From positions 1,307,157 through 1,371,156 of the forward strand of contig VZTG01009080.1 of the NCBI GenBank assembly GCA_013397845.1: a DNA stretch of 64,000 bases. The letters run 5' to 3'. The notes under the pieces were generated by a model that was not told the DNA's origin, did not search any database, and saw only the letters and a program-made list of their open reading frames with translations. How positions within the stretch are numbered: the stretch's first letter is position 1; every line of letters begins with the position of its first letter. Shown one piece after another: positions 39,830-50,530 of the stretch. The translations under genes were made by a program, and so were the position numbers. This DNA comes from Melanocharis versteri. Taxonomy: Eukaryota > Chordata > Aves > Passeriformes > Melanocharitidae.

Positions 39830-40340
39830 TTGATCAGTGGTCCCTGGCAACAGGGAGCAGATAATGCCCGGGTCCCAAGCACAATGCCGTGTTGTTTGCC
39901 CAGCTCCTGTCTCCCTCTCCCCTTTTCCTAGACGCTGGTGTGGTGGGCATGGTTAACAGCCCCCCCCAGCTGGTGTATGGGGGCAGACATAATTGCACAT
40001 GAATGGTGTGGGGAGAGAGGAGCGAGGGGAGAAATAAAACAGATAGCAAGCAAAGGGAAAAAGTAGCACTGTAAACAAGCAGCACATTTTTTTCCCCTCC
40101 ACAGAGCAAGCTTTTGTGACTGCAGGCAGTATCTATGTGCAGCCTGACTTCTAATCCATATCGCAAACAGCTTCCAGATGCCTGAGTCCCCACCACTATT
40201 CTGGCATCCCTACCCTTCACAGATGCCTCTCTATGAGGGGGGTCTATAAGTAAAATTGGGTGTATTTTACTAATCATTCATTTCCAATCTTCCTGAAGGG
40301 GAACTTTTATTAATAAACTCTTTTCATCTGTCTCTTTGAT
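39830..40340. promoter_or_regulatory. Candidate conserved non-coding element (left part of a composite block)
   Basis: A unique, high-complexity run with GACATAATTGCACATGAATG, CCATATCGCAAACAGCTTCC and GTGTATTTTACTAATCATTC. A 147-codon minus-strand frame (39834-40277) crosses it. That frame has no domain that I know and no splice or codon signature, so I favour regulatory sequence over coding. Confidence 0.32.
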
Positions 40341-40459
40341 TAGGAAGAAGATAATCGCTTAGTCATGTGAAAAGGGGAAAAAAAAAAAGATTGCTGGGGG
40401 GTCGCCTTTTCTAACATGTGCTTGAGTGGAAGGAAACAAATAAAAACCACAGAACAATG

Positions 40460-40830
40460 CGGGTACTAAATGGTTCCAGTTGAGCTTGAGTGGTGGAGGG
40501 GAGTTTGAATAGAAACCGTGGCGGCTGGGCTGGCCTCCCAAGGCAGGCAGAACTAATTCCCCTGATCCCGGCTACCCTGCAGGCAGCAGGCACGTCAGCT
40601 GGACCTGGCCAGCACAGCCGGCAGGTGCGCCAGCGAGGGGAGGATGGGCAGGGACAGGACCCGTCACCCACCCCGAGGGAAGGGGTGGCTCAGTGCAGGA
40701 TGCAGGGCTTTCTCTACAGGTTGGAAAGCCGGCGAGAAGCAATTCAAGATTTTGCTCTCTGCCGCGCTTCATTCTCAATATATCTTCCCTTGTTGCTCGG
40801 CACAGGTTGCTACACTCGGGCTTACTGCTG
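40460..40830. other. G+C-rich patch with several CpGs
   Basis: Sequence here is visibly richer in G and C than the neighbouring kilobases and keeps CpGs (CCGTGGCGGCTGG, AGCCGGCAGGTGCGCCAGCG, GAAAGCCGGCGAGAAG, CTGCCGCGC). It may be a small CpG-rich regulatory core or an unannotated promoter. Overlapping frames on both strands (134 codons plus at 40490-40894, 86 and 68 codons minus) are of the kind G+C-rich DNA gives by chance, and I recognise none of them. Confidence 0.4.
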
Positions 40831-40929
40831 CGCTAAATCTTGGACTTTTCTGTCTGAGGGAAATGAATGCTGTCTGGTGACCACCAGCACTTAATTACAA
40901 CAGATAGGCTGGAGAGATATTTTCACACT

Positions 40930-41295
40930 AAGGCGAGTTTGTCTTCCAAACTATGCTATGCTTCTATTAAAGCCATGTCCTGGGTTTGGCCCACATTCAA
41001 AGGCTGATTTTTAAGAATGTAATACTCTAATTTTAATAGATCTGTGAATTTGTGCCATCAGTTGGCATCAACAGGTATCAGCCTGCTGACTCACCTGGAG
41101 CCAGAGACTGATGATGATGGAGTACATTATTCACATGGGTTATGGTCATAAAAATGTATTTAATCAATTCAGTCACACCTATGCTGACTCACTGAAAGGT
41201 TTGAATAACATTTCTTTCTGCTTTCCACTCTTATTTTTGACTAACCAGGCTGAAACTTAATTTGCATGGTGGAGAAAATGTAGTTTTTTATTAAT
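40930..41295. promoter_or_regulatory. Candidate enhancer with paired Maf/AP-1-type sites
   Basis: This unique block contains two identical 11-mers TGCTGACTCAC at 41084-41094 and 41182-41192. Each includes an AP-1 core (TGACTCA) extended by TGC on the left, which is the half-site form bound by Maf-family bZIP factors. The first overlaps an E-box CACCTG (41092-41097). A perfect octamer ATTTGCAT is at 41260-41267, and AATTTTAATAG and TTTAATCAATTC cores are also present. No open frame or repeat is present. The regulatory role is inferred. Confidence 0.4.
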
Positions 41296-44174
41296 ATATT
41301 TTTGTTTCCATACTTTCCATATTTTGCAATGGTAAGACCTCCAGCACAATTTTATGGAATGCTTTAGGCTCTGAGACCACAGCAGTATAATGGAGATTTT
41401 CACAATGATTTCTATACCCCAAAATGTAAAGGTTAATGCAAAATTGTCACTTTATTACATACATTCTGTAACACTGCATTTAGGTTTTCTATTCTCCATA
41501 ATCATAATAGTTATTAATCCCATCTTTATTTCTAGGAACAAACCAGAAAGAATGGAAACTTCACTAATGAATTTAATACTGTTTTGAGGAAGATATTAGT
41601 TGATCTATTAATTTCAACATATCTAATCAGAAACTTGAAAGCTTCTGATTGTTTCACTGTTCTGGAGGTTTCATGTGTTGCTTTTACAAGAAAACAATAA
41701 ATGCTTGAGGCATATCTAGTTTTTTCTGCATTTCAAAACTGTCTGGGGTCAAGCTTTTCTAGAAGAGTGAGAGAAACCTGCTCATTCATTGGAGACGGGG
41801 CTTTGGACACTTGCATAAAATTCAGATTTCTTGTCTGACTTCGGCAAAGCCTGACCTGAAGCCAGGTTTTCCAGGTGAAACCCAAGGGCTCTTTCTGCTT
41901 GTCTGTTGATTGCTCTATGTTGATAAAGGTGTATTTTCACCAGACTTTCCATTCAAATTTTCTGGATCTGTTTTAAATCAAAAGGTGTAAAAATGGATAT
42001 GTTACTGAAAAGACCTGAATATGATGGATCAATTTAATCAATAAATCCATAGCCAAATCTAATAATGTATGTATGAAATATCAGGGAAAAAATTACTTTT
42101 CCCATCCATGAAAGGGGAGTTTTACATAAAACTTGTGCTGGCATTAAAAAAAATAATCAGTGGATTAAAGGAAGAATTTAATAATGCTTGACAGTTTTCT
42201 TAAATCTTTTACTTTAGAAATATGTAAATAGGAAAGAACTTTAACTTCCAAATTTTATGAAGAGTGACTGTCTCACTCATAGCCAAAGAGGAAAACTGGA
42301 GAAAATAGAATGTAAACCTGAAGAGTCACTCAATTAAAAGGGAATCTGAAATCTTCTGTTATTTCTGTATGAGGAAGGTATTTATAGATGCAGAAGACAG
42401 CAAAAATAACCTCCAGCTTGCAAGGTTGCCTGAATTGCCATGCTGCAGAGAGGCTGAACAAATGTGGACGTAGCCTGAGGTGAACATGGGTCCTCTCTCC
42501 CCAGCCCTCGTACGATGATTCTCACTGGTGGGAGGTATGGAAAACTGCCCCCAAACGGTGTCCAACAGCAGTGAGCTACATAAAGTCCAACAATTTGTGC
42601 TGCTTTTGGACCATCCGTTACACAGTGGTTTTTTGTGACAGCTATTTTTCGAGGACTACTTGGAAGAAATCAGCTGATTTCAGGTGTGAGTTGGAAAGGG
42701 GACATCCTGGGATCCAGGGTGAGGTGTGAAGAGTGCTTCTTAATACACTAAGCAAAAAATTATAATTTAAGCTCCTGATGGCCATAACTTGAATAACGGT
42801 ATTTGTCCTTATTTTCTTTCTGATTCAATTCAGGTTATTTTTTCAGTCTATTGTGTATTATATATCTCTTTGTGAGTGCTAATGTTTGGGGGTTCTAGCA
42901 TTCCTGAATTCTCCAGCTTTAACCCTTAGCTATCTGCAGTAAGAGTAGAGAGGTGGAGCATAAAAGACAAAATGAGGGTTTAGTGCGGTAATGATATCAT
43001 TGGCTAAGTCGTATTCTGTCTGCTGTTCAGTCCTGTTCCTTCAGCATTGGTACTTGTCCCCAACAAAAGGCCCAGCTCCTGCTTTCACAGGGGTCAAAGG
43101 CCTGCTGACCTGTTCAAAGGAGGCTGGTGTGCTGGTTTGGCCCCCTGCAACTTTTACTAGCCAGAATTTTGGCAACTTCTAGGGAATCGGGGCTCGAATG
43201 TGTGTAATATGGGCACACACAGTAAAGTTAGTAATGGTATTGACTCAAGCTATGGCATGAAGAATAATACAGGATCAAGCTGCCGGGTGTAAAGGTCTGC
43301 TAATTGCCTAACTTTATTGCCTAACTTTATATGTGCTTTATGTAATGTTTAATTTTCAGTGTAGGCAGGCCATGGTGTATGGAGAAGATTCTGTTTCTAT
43401 GGCACTTCTGCATTCCCTGTGGATGGTGTAGTTCATAAAACACTTGTGCATAAAAAGAGGTTTGCTCTGTAAATTTACCAGATTCTGACGAATTCTCTTC
43501 GGCTGCAGAAAATTTCCCAGGAAAGACTGTGTCTGGAGACCAAAACATGTAAAAACCATGATGCATATTGTGCCAAAAAAAAAGAGAAAAATCTAAAGAT
43601 TTCATGGCTGATAAAGCTTTAGTCTAATGATGAGAAAGACATTATCCCCAAAATACAGGTGCCATTTCCCTGTCAGAACACAAGCAATCATTTTCATTGT
43701 CTTAAATTTAACAGCGTATGTATTCCCATGTGTGGGAAAAGGGTCCTGGTTAATTTTTGTATGCAGTAAAAGGACCTTTGGGCATATTTTACCTTAATGC
43801 TTTTTCCTTTGTTTGAGAAAAAGAGCTCTCAATCAGAAAAGCAAGAGATTAACTTAGACTGCAGCATGGATGCTGGCCTGTTCAGTTAAGTGCACTGCTG
43901 ATAATAGGTATACCAGATCATGAATAATAATAGATTGTTCCTTTGATTCTAAAGTTTCCTCCTTTTCAGTCTTTCTGAGGAAAAAAGAGATAGTTTAAAG
44001 AGCAGTGTGAGATTTCAAGGTAGAGTTTGGAATGTATACTGAATATCTAAAAAGCCCGGCCTCTTACACTAAATGATGTTTTGTTAGCATCTGATATCTG
44101 CTGCAAAATGCAAAAGCTGCTCCCTTTGGTAAAATGGTTGGTTTTGGAGCTGAACTAAATAACATATATGCCAG
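41296..44174. other. Non-coding DNA, no feature recognised
   Basis: No gene or repeat family is supported. A small tandem duplication of ATTGCCTAACTTT lies at about 43303-43330. Minus-strand frames near 43327-43605 and 42359-42565 are unrecognised. Confidence 0.5.
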
Positions 44175-44710
44175 TTTACAGTTAAGAAGTTCTTCCTCAT
44201 ATGCAGGTGGAACTTCCTGTGCATCAGTTTCTGCCCGTTACCTCTTGTCCTATTGCTCGGCCCCACCAAGAAGAGCCTGGCTCCATCCTCTTGGTACCCT
44301 CCCTTCAGCTACTGGTAGATACTGATGAGGTCCCCTCTCAGTCACCTCTTCTTGAGGCTGAACTGGCCCAGCTCCCTCAGCATTTCCTTGTAAGAGAAAT
44401 GCTCCAGTCCCTTGATCATCTCTGTTGCCCTCCACTGGACCCACTGCAGTAGCTCCATGTCTCTCTTGTCCTGAGGAGCCCAGAATTGGACACAGAAGTC
44501 CAGATGTGGCCTCACCCGGCCTGCGTAGAGGGGCAGGATCACTTCCTTGACCTGCTGGCAATGCTATTTCTAATGTACACCTGGATACCATTGGCCTTCT
44601 TGGCCACCAGGGCACTGCTGGCTCATGGACTGCATGCTGTCCACCAGGACCCCCAGGTCCTTCTCCATAGAGCTACTTTTCTTTGTGTTCAGCCAGTGGA
44701 GAGGACTTCT
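44175..44710 (-). mobile_element. CR1 LINE fragment, end of reverse-transcriptase ORF2 (broken)
   Basis: Read on the minus strand, this is the C-terminal part of CR1 ORF2. In order: a segment matching the Met-Ser-x-Gln-Cys-Ala-Leu region with VAKKANGI (about 44640-44590), then LPLYAGRVRPHLDFCVQFWA, a block ending MIKGLEHFSYKEMLRELGQF (44342-44542 frame), and finally SNRTRGNGQKL with FHLHMRKNFLTV (about 44260-44175). The parts fall in different frames, so the copy carries frameshifts and cannot code. Both ends are cut. The usual 3' UTR and terminal repeats, which most 5'-truncated CR1 copies retain, are missing beyond 44175. The protein is a non-LTR retrotransposon polymerase tail. Confidence 0.93.
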
Positions 44711-46299
44711 TCAATCCCATGCCTCTCTTCCACCAAGCATTGTTGTGGTGTTTGACTGACTCCAGATCTCTCCTTGGATAACCCCATACCTGTTATTTCA
44801 TGGGGTTAGATTATTGTATTTACAATTCACCCCCTCAACAACATTAAACTCTGTGGCAAACCAGAACATGACTTTGAAACGCAGGGGTTTGTTCTGTTTG
44901 GTGGGTTTTTTTCAGACAAACCTGCAGTTACAGCCCTTCTTTTGCTTTATTTAACCACAGTCTTGCTGTTATCACAGTGTGCTGCTCCTGCAAGTCCTGC
45001 TAAATTTTTATTCTATTTTAAAGTCTGCAATACAGAGACCTTAACCAACTCTCCCAACATACTCATGAAGTCAGTGGTTAACTGAAATTATCCTTCATAA
45101 GTAAAAGAGATTTTAAAACGTGAAGATTAAGGAATCTTTGCCAGGCCAGCTGTGATTCTCCAGTTGGACAGTAGCTCAGACCTGTTGACACCCAAGCTCC
45201 TACTTATGCCATCAGAGTATGCTGCCTTCTGACTGAAGAAGATGTTTCCCAATTAGATGTAAATTATACGGGTTTATATATTATGTTTAATTAAAGAATG
45301 AGCAAATAGTTGTGACAACTGGCAAGATGGTTATTTTGTACCATCTCAGGCTCAGCTATAGCTACAAAAGGGGCATGCAATCAGCAGTTGTCTTTAAAAA
45401 GAGCAGTTAGAATAAAATGATTAGTTTAATCAATTTAGACCTATTTTCTTAAACAAATGGAACTCCTAGAATTGCTTGCTCTGTTCAGACTAGAAGAAGA
45501 CTTCGTATGACAGAAAAACAAGAGGTTTCAAGTACCATCCCTTTGTCATGCAGAGGAAATTATTTCATGTAATTAACATTTCCTTTACATTTACCAACTA
45601 AGTGTGGTTACCTGCGCTCGGGGACACTAATTTACTGATACATGAGAAATCTCCTAAAAAGGAATTATTATTTTTGAGCTTTGAAAAAGGTCTACATAGA
45701 TAGTATGCAGTACTTACTTCCCTTCCTGCTTTACTTGTAGTTCATTAGGAACTTAAGGAACTATTTAGAACATAGGCTGGGATGGGAGGTTGGCAGGTCA
45801 GTTTAGCAGAAGCCACACAAAACTACTTACTGTCTTGATAAGAATAGTTTTCTTCTGCATGCTTGTCATACAGCCATTTTTCACAGTGCATAAACAGTTG
45901 AACAGCATGTGAGTGACTCAGGGACTTGAAACGTGTTTCTGGAATTTGTTGAATCGCACACTATAATCACTTAATCTGCTCCAGGTCAGTTAGGATTTTC
46001 TAGTGCATAAATACACAGGGAGAAAACTCATTCCAAGACAAGCTTAAAGCAAAGTATAAGTGTGGCAGGTCCTATTAATTTCCTGTGAAAGCTATCCTTT
46101 ATTTTTTAAAATGCTATTTGTGTGTTTTGGGTGTTCTTTTAAGGAAAGATGTAATACCAGACTGCAAAGGTCTTCCATAAAGCCCAATGAAGCTAGTTAG
46201 AATCTTTCCACTCAAGCACACAACATTTGGACTGGGTCATATTAACTGTAAGCTTCTACACACTTTCTCATGTGAAGTTAGTTTCTCTCATTACATGTG
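44711..46299. other. Non-coding DNA, no feature recognised
   Basis: Decayed CR1 sequence may extend a little past 44710. Otherwise nothing is supported. Confidence 0.5.
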
Positions 46300-46640
46300 A
46301 GACACTGCTTTGTTGTATTTTAAAGCTTGCAGGTGTTAACACATTTTGACTCAGATTCTTATGCATGCAAAATACCTCACTGTTGCGCTTGAATGAAATT
46401 AGTTGCTTGATACATTAGCAATCCATTAATTTCAATTCTTTGAAATTTGTATAGAGTACCATTATAGCGATACTCTTAATCAGCAATATGCATATCCTTA
46501 TCAGTGTGCTTTACATTACAGTGATAGATATTGATTAAAATGTGCTTAATGGATTATCGGATATTATCTCCTCTGCAATTTGTAAAGAATTAAGTTCATA
46601 ATTTTCTGTTCTGGGATCATAGAAAATTTGATTTTCTCTA
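46300..46640. promoter_or_regulatory. Candidate conserved non-coding element / enhancer
   Basis: An AT-rich but high-complexity block with varied developmental-factor cores: TTATGCATGCAAAAT (POU-like, 46359-46373), ATCCATTAATTTC, GATA twice in GTGATAGATA (46521-46530), and TTAATGGATTATCGGATATT with an OTX-type GGATTA (46551-46556). No repeats or open frames are present. Inferred from motif texture only. Confidence 0.35.
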
Positions 46641-47040
46641 ACAAGGTATGATTTATAACTGGAGTAGACCAATGATTAGTTTTCTCTAGTGTCTGAGAAT
46701 TACATTTCTGAATGCAATTTGGACATATAGATCTAAAAGAACACAGATAAGAAAGAAATCAGATGTTCCTAGAAATTGTGGCATTTAGAATCAATAGAAA
46801 CTTAATAATTCTAAGTACCTCTTATGCTAAAACATAAAAGCTTTAGAGATAGCATTACCCAGCACAGTGGTAATATCTTGCCCAAAAAAGTGGAATGCAG
46901 CCCTGGCAGTCTATGGCTAAAATATTTCAAAGCTCAGTTGAATGTTTAGGTAGGTTACATAATGTATTAAAGTGTAACCGTCATATACGTTCATTTAATA
47001 TATATGTTTTAAAAAACTGAATTTCATTCATTGACTTCTT
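46641..47040. other. Non-coding DNA, no feature recognised
   Basis: AT-rich unique sequence with no supported feature. Confidence 0.55.
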
Positions 47041-47080
47041 GTTATTTGAAGAGTTGTTATTTGAAGAGTTGTTATTTGAT
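47041..47080 (+). repeat. Short tandem repeat, 15-bp unit
   Basis: The unit GTTATTTGAAGAGTT occurs twice exactly and a third time in part (GTTATTTGA). A short plus-strand open frame starts over it but has no recognisable product. Confidence 0.9.
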
Positions 47081-48845
47081 GCATTTCTTCTTTTTAGCTC
47101 TGACTTCAGAGTTAGCCCTGAACTGTTGTCTAAATTCAGTTTGCCCTATATTTTAGTGATGAGTGATCATGTTGCACACATGGCACAACAAGTAGGAGAA
47201 GAACCTAGACATCAAGATAAGGTATACTGATAATTGATAAGTCAATCCTAGACTTTTTCTGCTTCTTTTGGCACTTTTCCTTAAATTCCCCAGTAGAATG
47301 AAAGGTTCTTTGTACCTGAGACACCTACTGTCTATATTTTAGGCCATAAATTAAGACTTATAAATATAATATTCTTTTATTCAATAAACGTTATGCATTT
47401 TATACTGAGCCCTATATGGTCCATTTTGAAGTATATTCCTATTTATAATTCTTTAATGTAACAAAGTCAAAACAAATGTAACAAATCAATAATTATTAAA
47501 ATGCTGGAATCAGCCAAAACAGATCTTTTGGTTGCAACAAACCAATTGTATCCCATTTGCACTCATGCCTCAAGGTAAAGTGCTGAAAAAAATCAGCAAC
47601 ATCGCTTTTAAAGAATGAGCTGGATGTGCTAGAAGTTGAGTTGGGGCAGCTATTTTGGACTGATATTTTGGATGTGGTGATGCATTGTCTATGTCTGTCA
47701 GAAATGATGAATTAATGGATCTGTTCAACTGATTCTTTAACGGTGAATAAATTTTACAATTCTCCTATTATGATGGAAAAAAGTTGCTTTGTCCCGATCT
47801 ATATATTCATCCTTATTTTGTTAGTTCATGTTTGCATTACAGCTTAACACAGAGAAAAAAAAAATGTCTTTGGAAATTGTGATTGCTCCAAACATTGATT
47901 CAGTTCTAAACATTTGAAACAGTATACAAAACGACAGCTGCATTTGGGTAAATACATCAAATATACAGAAATATATAAAACTTAATCACATCATTTATAG
48001 TGAGGCTGTTAAGCTGCAAATTGCACTGAAGAGCATGTTAAAAATAAAGGAGTCACCTTAACAGTCTGCCCATACTGTTCCTTTACATTAGTCTGAAACT
48101 AATTCTGCATCAGCGTGAAATGAATTGGATTTGGTTCATAACCAGGTCTTGAATATTATTTAGTTCTTACCAGAGCTACATACAGAGTTGTGGAAGTGTC
48201 AGTCATAAATCATGTTTGCTAATGGACTTTCTAGGAAGAGAGATACTCTTGTTATATGGCCGTGAGAAAGAACTGAGGTTTAATCAGCTGGGTGAGTGAA
48301 ACACACACTGTATCTCTAGCAAATACTACTGAAAGCATGGAAAAAAATAGCAAATTTATATGAACTCCCCAAAATTATAGTTTTTTCCTTAGGACCCAAA
48401 AGGGCTCTTTAACCTTGATGCAGAGGCCCTCAAGGATCTCAAGTGCTGCACCAAAGGTTTCATTCATTCATCTCTGAGGTAGAAAGTATAGCTATCTTCC
48501 CTTTTTTAGATATTCCTATCTGAGACTGTACAGTCTCATTATCAGTGAAGTGCTATAAAAGGAAATGTTTTGTGACCCCCAGAACAGTAATAGGGATGAT
48601 AAAATCCTGAGAATCTCTCTCCCTAATTATTTTTTTTTGTCTGTTTTGGATCTGAAGTTAAAGCATCTGGAAGAACAAGCACTTTTGAGACTGATATTAA
48701 GAGTTAGGTTTTCCCATGCTCTCTCATTCTTGGTTGATTAGCAGATTGGTGTGCATGAGCAGGGAAAATATCCAGGCCTTGGAGATTTTTCTTATGGATA
48801 AATTATTTCAATCAGAACACTTTCTCTCTAGAGAGCAGACTACAG
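47081..48845. other. Non-coding DNA, no feature recognised
   Basis: AT-rich. No gene, RNA or repeat family is supported. Confidence 0.55.
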
Positions 48846-48887
48846 AACAAAACAAACCAAACAAACAAACAAACCAACAAACAAAAA
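48846..48887 (+). repeat. (CAAA)n microsatellite
   Basis: About ten CAAA or CCAA units. It accounts for the asparagine/threonine/lysine-rich open frame that crosses it. Confidence 0.9.
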
Positions 48888-49297
48888 CCCCAACCCCTGA
48901 GAATTACCTCAGTTCTTGGGACATAATCCTTTACCAGGCATGTTTGCAAAATAAAGTGAAACATTTTCAAAGAATTTAACTGAATGCATTTCAAGATCCT
49001 ACTCCTTATCTTGAATGAGGCCATGACACAGCTATTTAAAAAAAAGGTCTGCTCATTAACCTATCATCTGGGAGCACCCAGCTTAGATCTAAAAAGACAA
49101 AAAAAAATCCAAGAGTGAAGTATAAATACCACATCTAGTTTCAGGAAAGTAACCAATACACAAAGAGATTAAATTCCTCGGCCAAGAGCTGACAAGCTGC
49201 CACTGGCAGATCTCAGCTCCCAAATCCTGCAAGACTTACCTGGGTACTGGAGGAGATGGATTTTAATCTTGCAGAGTCCCAGTTGATTGTGTAGAAC
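48888..49297. other. Non-coding DNA, no feature recognised
   Basis: Nothing is supported. Confidence 0.55.
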
Positions 49298-49386
49298 TAA
49301 ATGCTTGAAGACGTCAGCAGTTTACATGCTGAAAGTCTACACGCTTGAAGACCCCAAAACCTCAACAGTCTACATGCTTGAAGAGG
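49298..49386 (+). repeat. Diverged tandem repeat with ATGCTTGAAGA core
   Basis: Three related units contain AAATGCTTGAAGAC, ACACGCTTGAAGAC and ACATGCTTGAAGAG. Each is followed by a segment of the AACAGTCT/CAGTTT kind, and a fourth partial core (ACATGCTGAA) lies between the first two. Unit length is irregular (about 32-41 bp). No known satellite family is recognised. Confidence 0.6.
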
Positions 49387-50229
49387 ACACAGTTTAACAC
49401 AGCTTTGGATCTTCTGGTGTTGTGACATGCTTATAACAGGGGAATAGCTGAAAAGTGCAGATTTTAACAATATGGTTTTAACTACATTGTTTTCTAGATT
49501 TGAGTTGCAGATTCACAAATCAGTTTACATTGTCTTTGTTGTAGGTAAGAATTTTTTCGCTGGAGGGGTCATCCCTGATTAATTATGAACAAAACACAAA
49601 GCAAGTTAAAGTTTAGATACTTTTATTATAAAAATCATTAAAAAACAACCCTGAAAATTGACCTAAAATCAATTTTCTCTTTTGAATTACAGATATAGAT
49701 AGGTCAGGTGGCTTCTAGCTACAGCTGGTAGATGATACTGCCTGTGTAGCCAAATGCCTCCCCATTTGCACCCTAAAACTGACGTAGACATAATGGGTAA
49801 AGTACAAACACCATTAATATCACTGCGATGTTGTCACTAACTTCGCAGATCTAATATCTATGTCAAACTCTGGCTTGTGGATCACTGACTGAAGGCAGAA
49901 CAGTGAGGATCGTTTGTGACTGAGTAGTCGTTTGTGACTCCCCTGCCTATGGCTGACCTAGTCAATTTGGCTACATTTTGAAATATCACCAAATTCATCA
50001 CATGACCATTGTCAGAAGACAGTCTGACTTTTGAATCTACAGAAAATACCACTTTACTGAACATTAAAGATGCATTACGGGTTTTAGTCACTTTGTGTGA
50101 TTATTTTGGTATCAGTTGTAGAGCTTCAACCATTTTCAGTGTTGTCAGTGAAACTGTGAAATAGCACAACTATGTCTGGCAGCAGACAGTGGGGAACAAA
50201 ACAAGACAAAAAAATCCCAACAAAAGCTG
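49387..50229. other. Non-coding DNA, no feature recognised
   Basis: A local repeat of TCGTTTGTGACT at 49910-49938 is the only structure noted. Confidence 0.5.
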
Positions 50230-50530
50230 CAAATAAAACCAGTGCACATTATGCAGAAATTGCCTTGGCATGCAGGTCATTGGTGATTTCATTTGTAAGT
50301 AATGTTTTGATTGTCACAGATTATATGTTGCTCTCATCCCCCTGACATTTGTTGTGCAGCGGGATTGATTTTTGTGCTCCAGTATGAAAAGGTCACTTTG
50401 ATCAATGCAGTGTAATTGGCACTAAATTAGGATCATATCAGGTTATTTTGCTATTTAATGATGAAATATTAAAGAATAGCATGGGAAGATTGCAGGCACT
50501 AAAGTGCACTTTAAACCTGCTGTAATGATG
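50230..50530. promoter_or_regulatory. Candidate conserved non-coding element
   Basis: A dense unique block with TTATGCAGAAATTGCC, TTTGATTGTCACAG (TALE/SOX-like cores), GCAGCGGGATTGATTTTTG and AGTGTAATTGGCACTAAATT. No repeats, and open frames start only at its right edge. Inferred from texture. Confidence 0.32.

Noticed and set aside
39834..40277. 147-codon minus-strand frame, the longest in the window
   Set aside because: No recognisable domain, no flanking splice signals or promoter, and it lies in CNE-like and G+C-enriched DNA where long chance frames occur.
40490..40894. 134-codon plus-strand frame
   Set aside because: Lies in the G+C-rich patch with other frames overlapping on both strands. 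No known family.
44250..44615. 121-codon minus-strand frame as a cellular gene
   Set aside because: It overlaps the CR1 reverse-transcriptase tail partly out of frame, so it is a shadow of the broken transposon.
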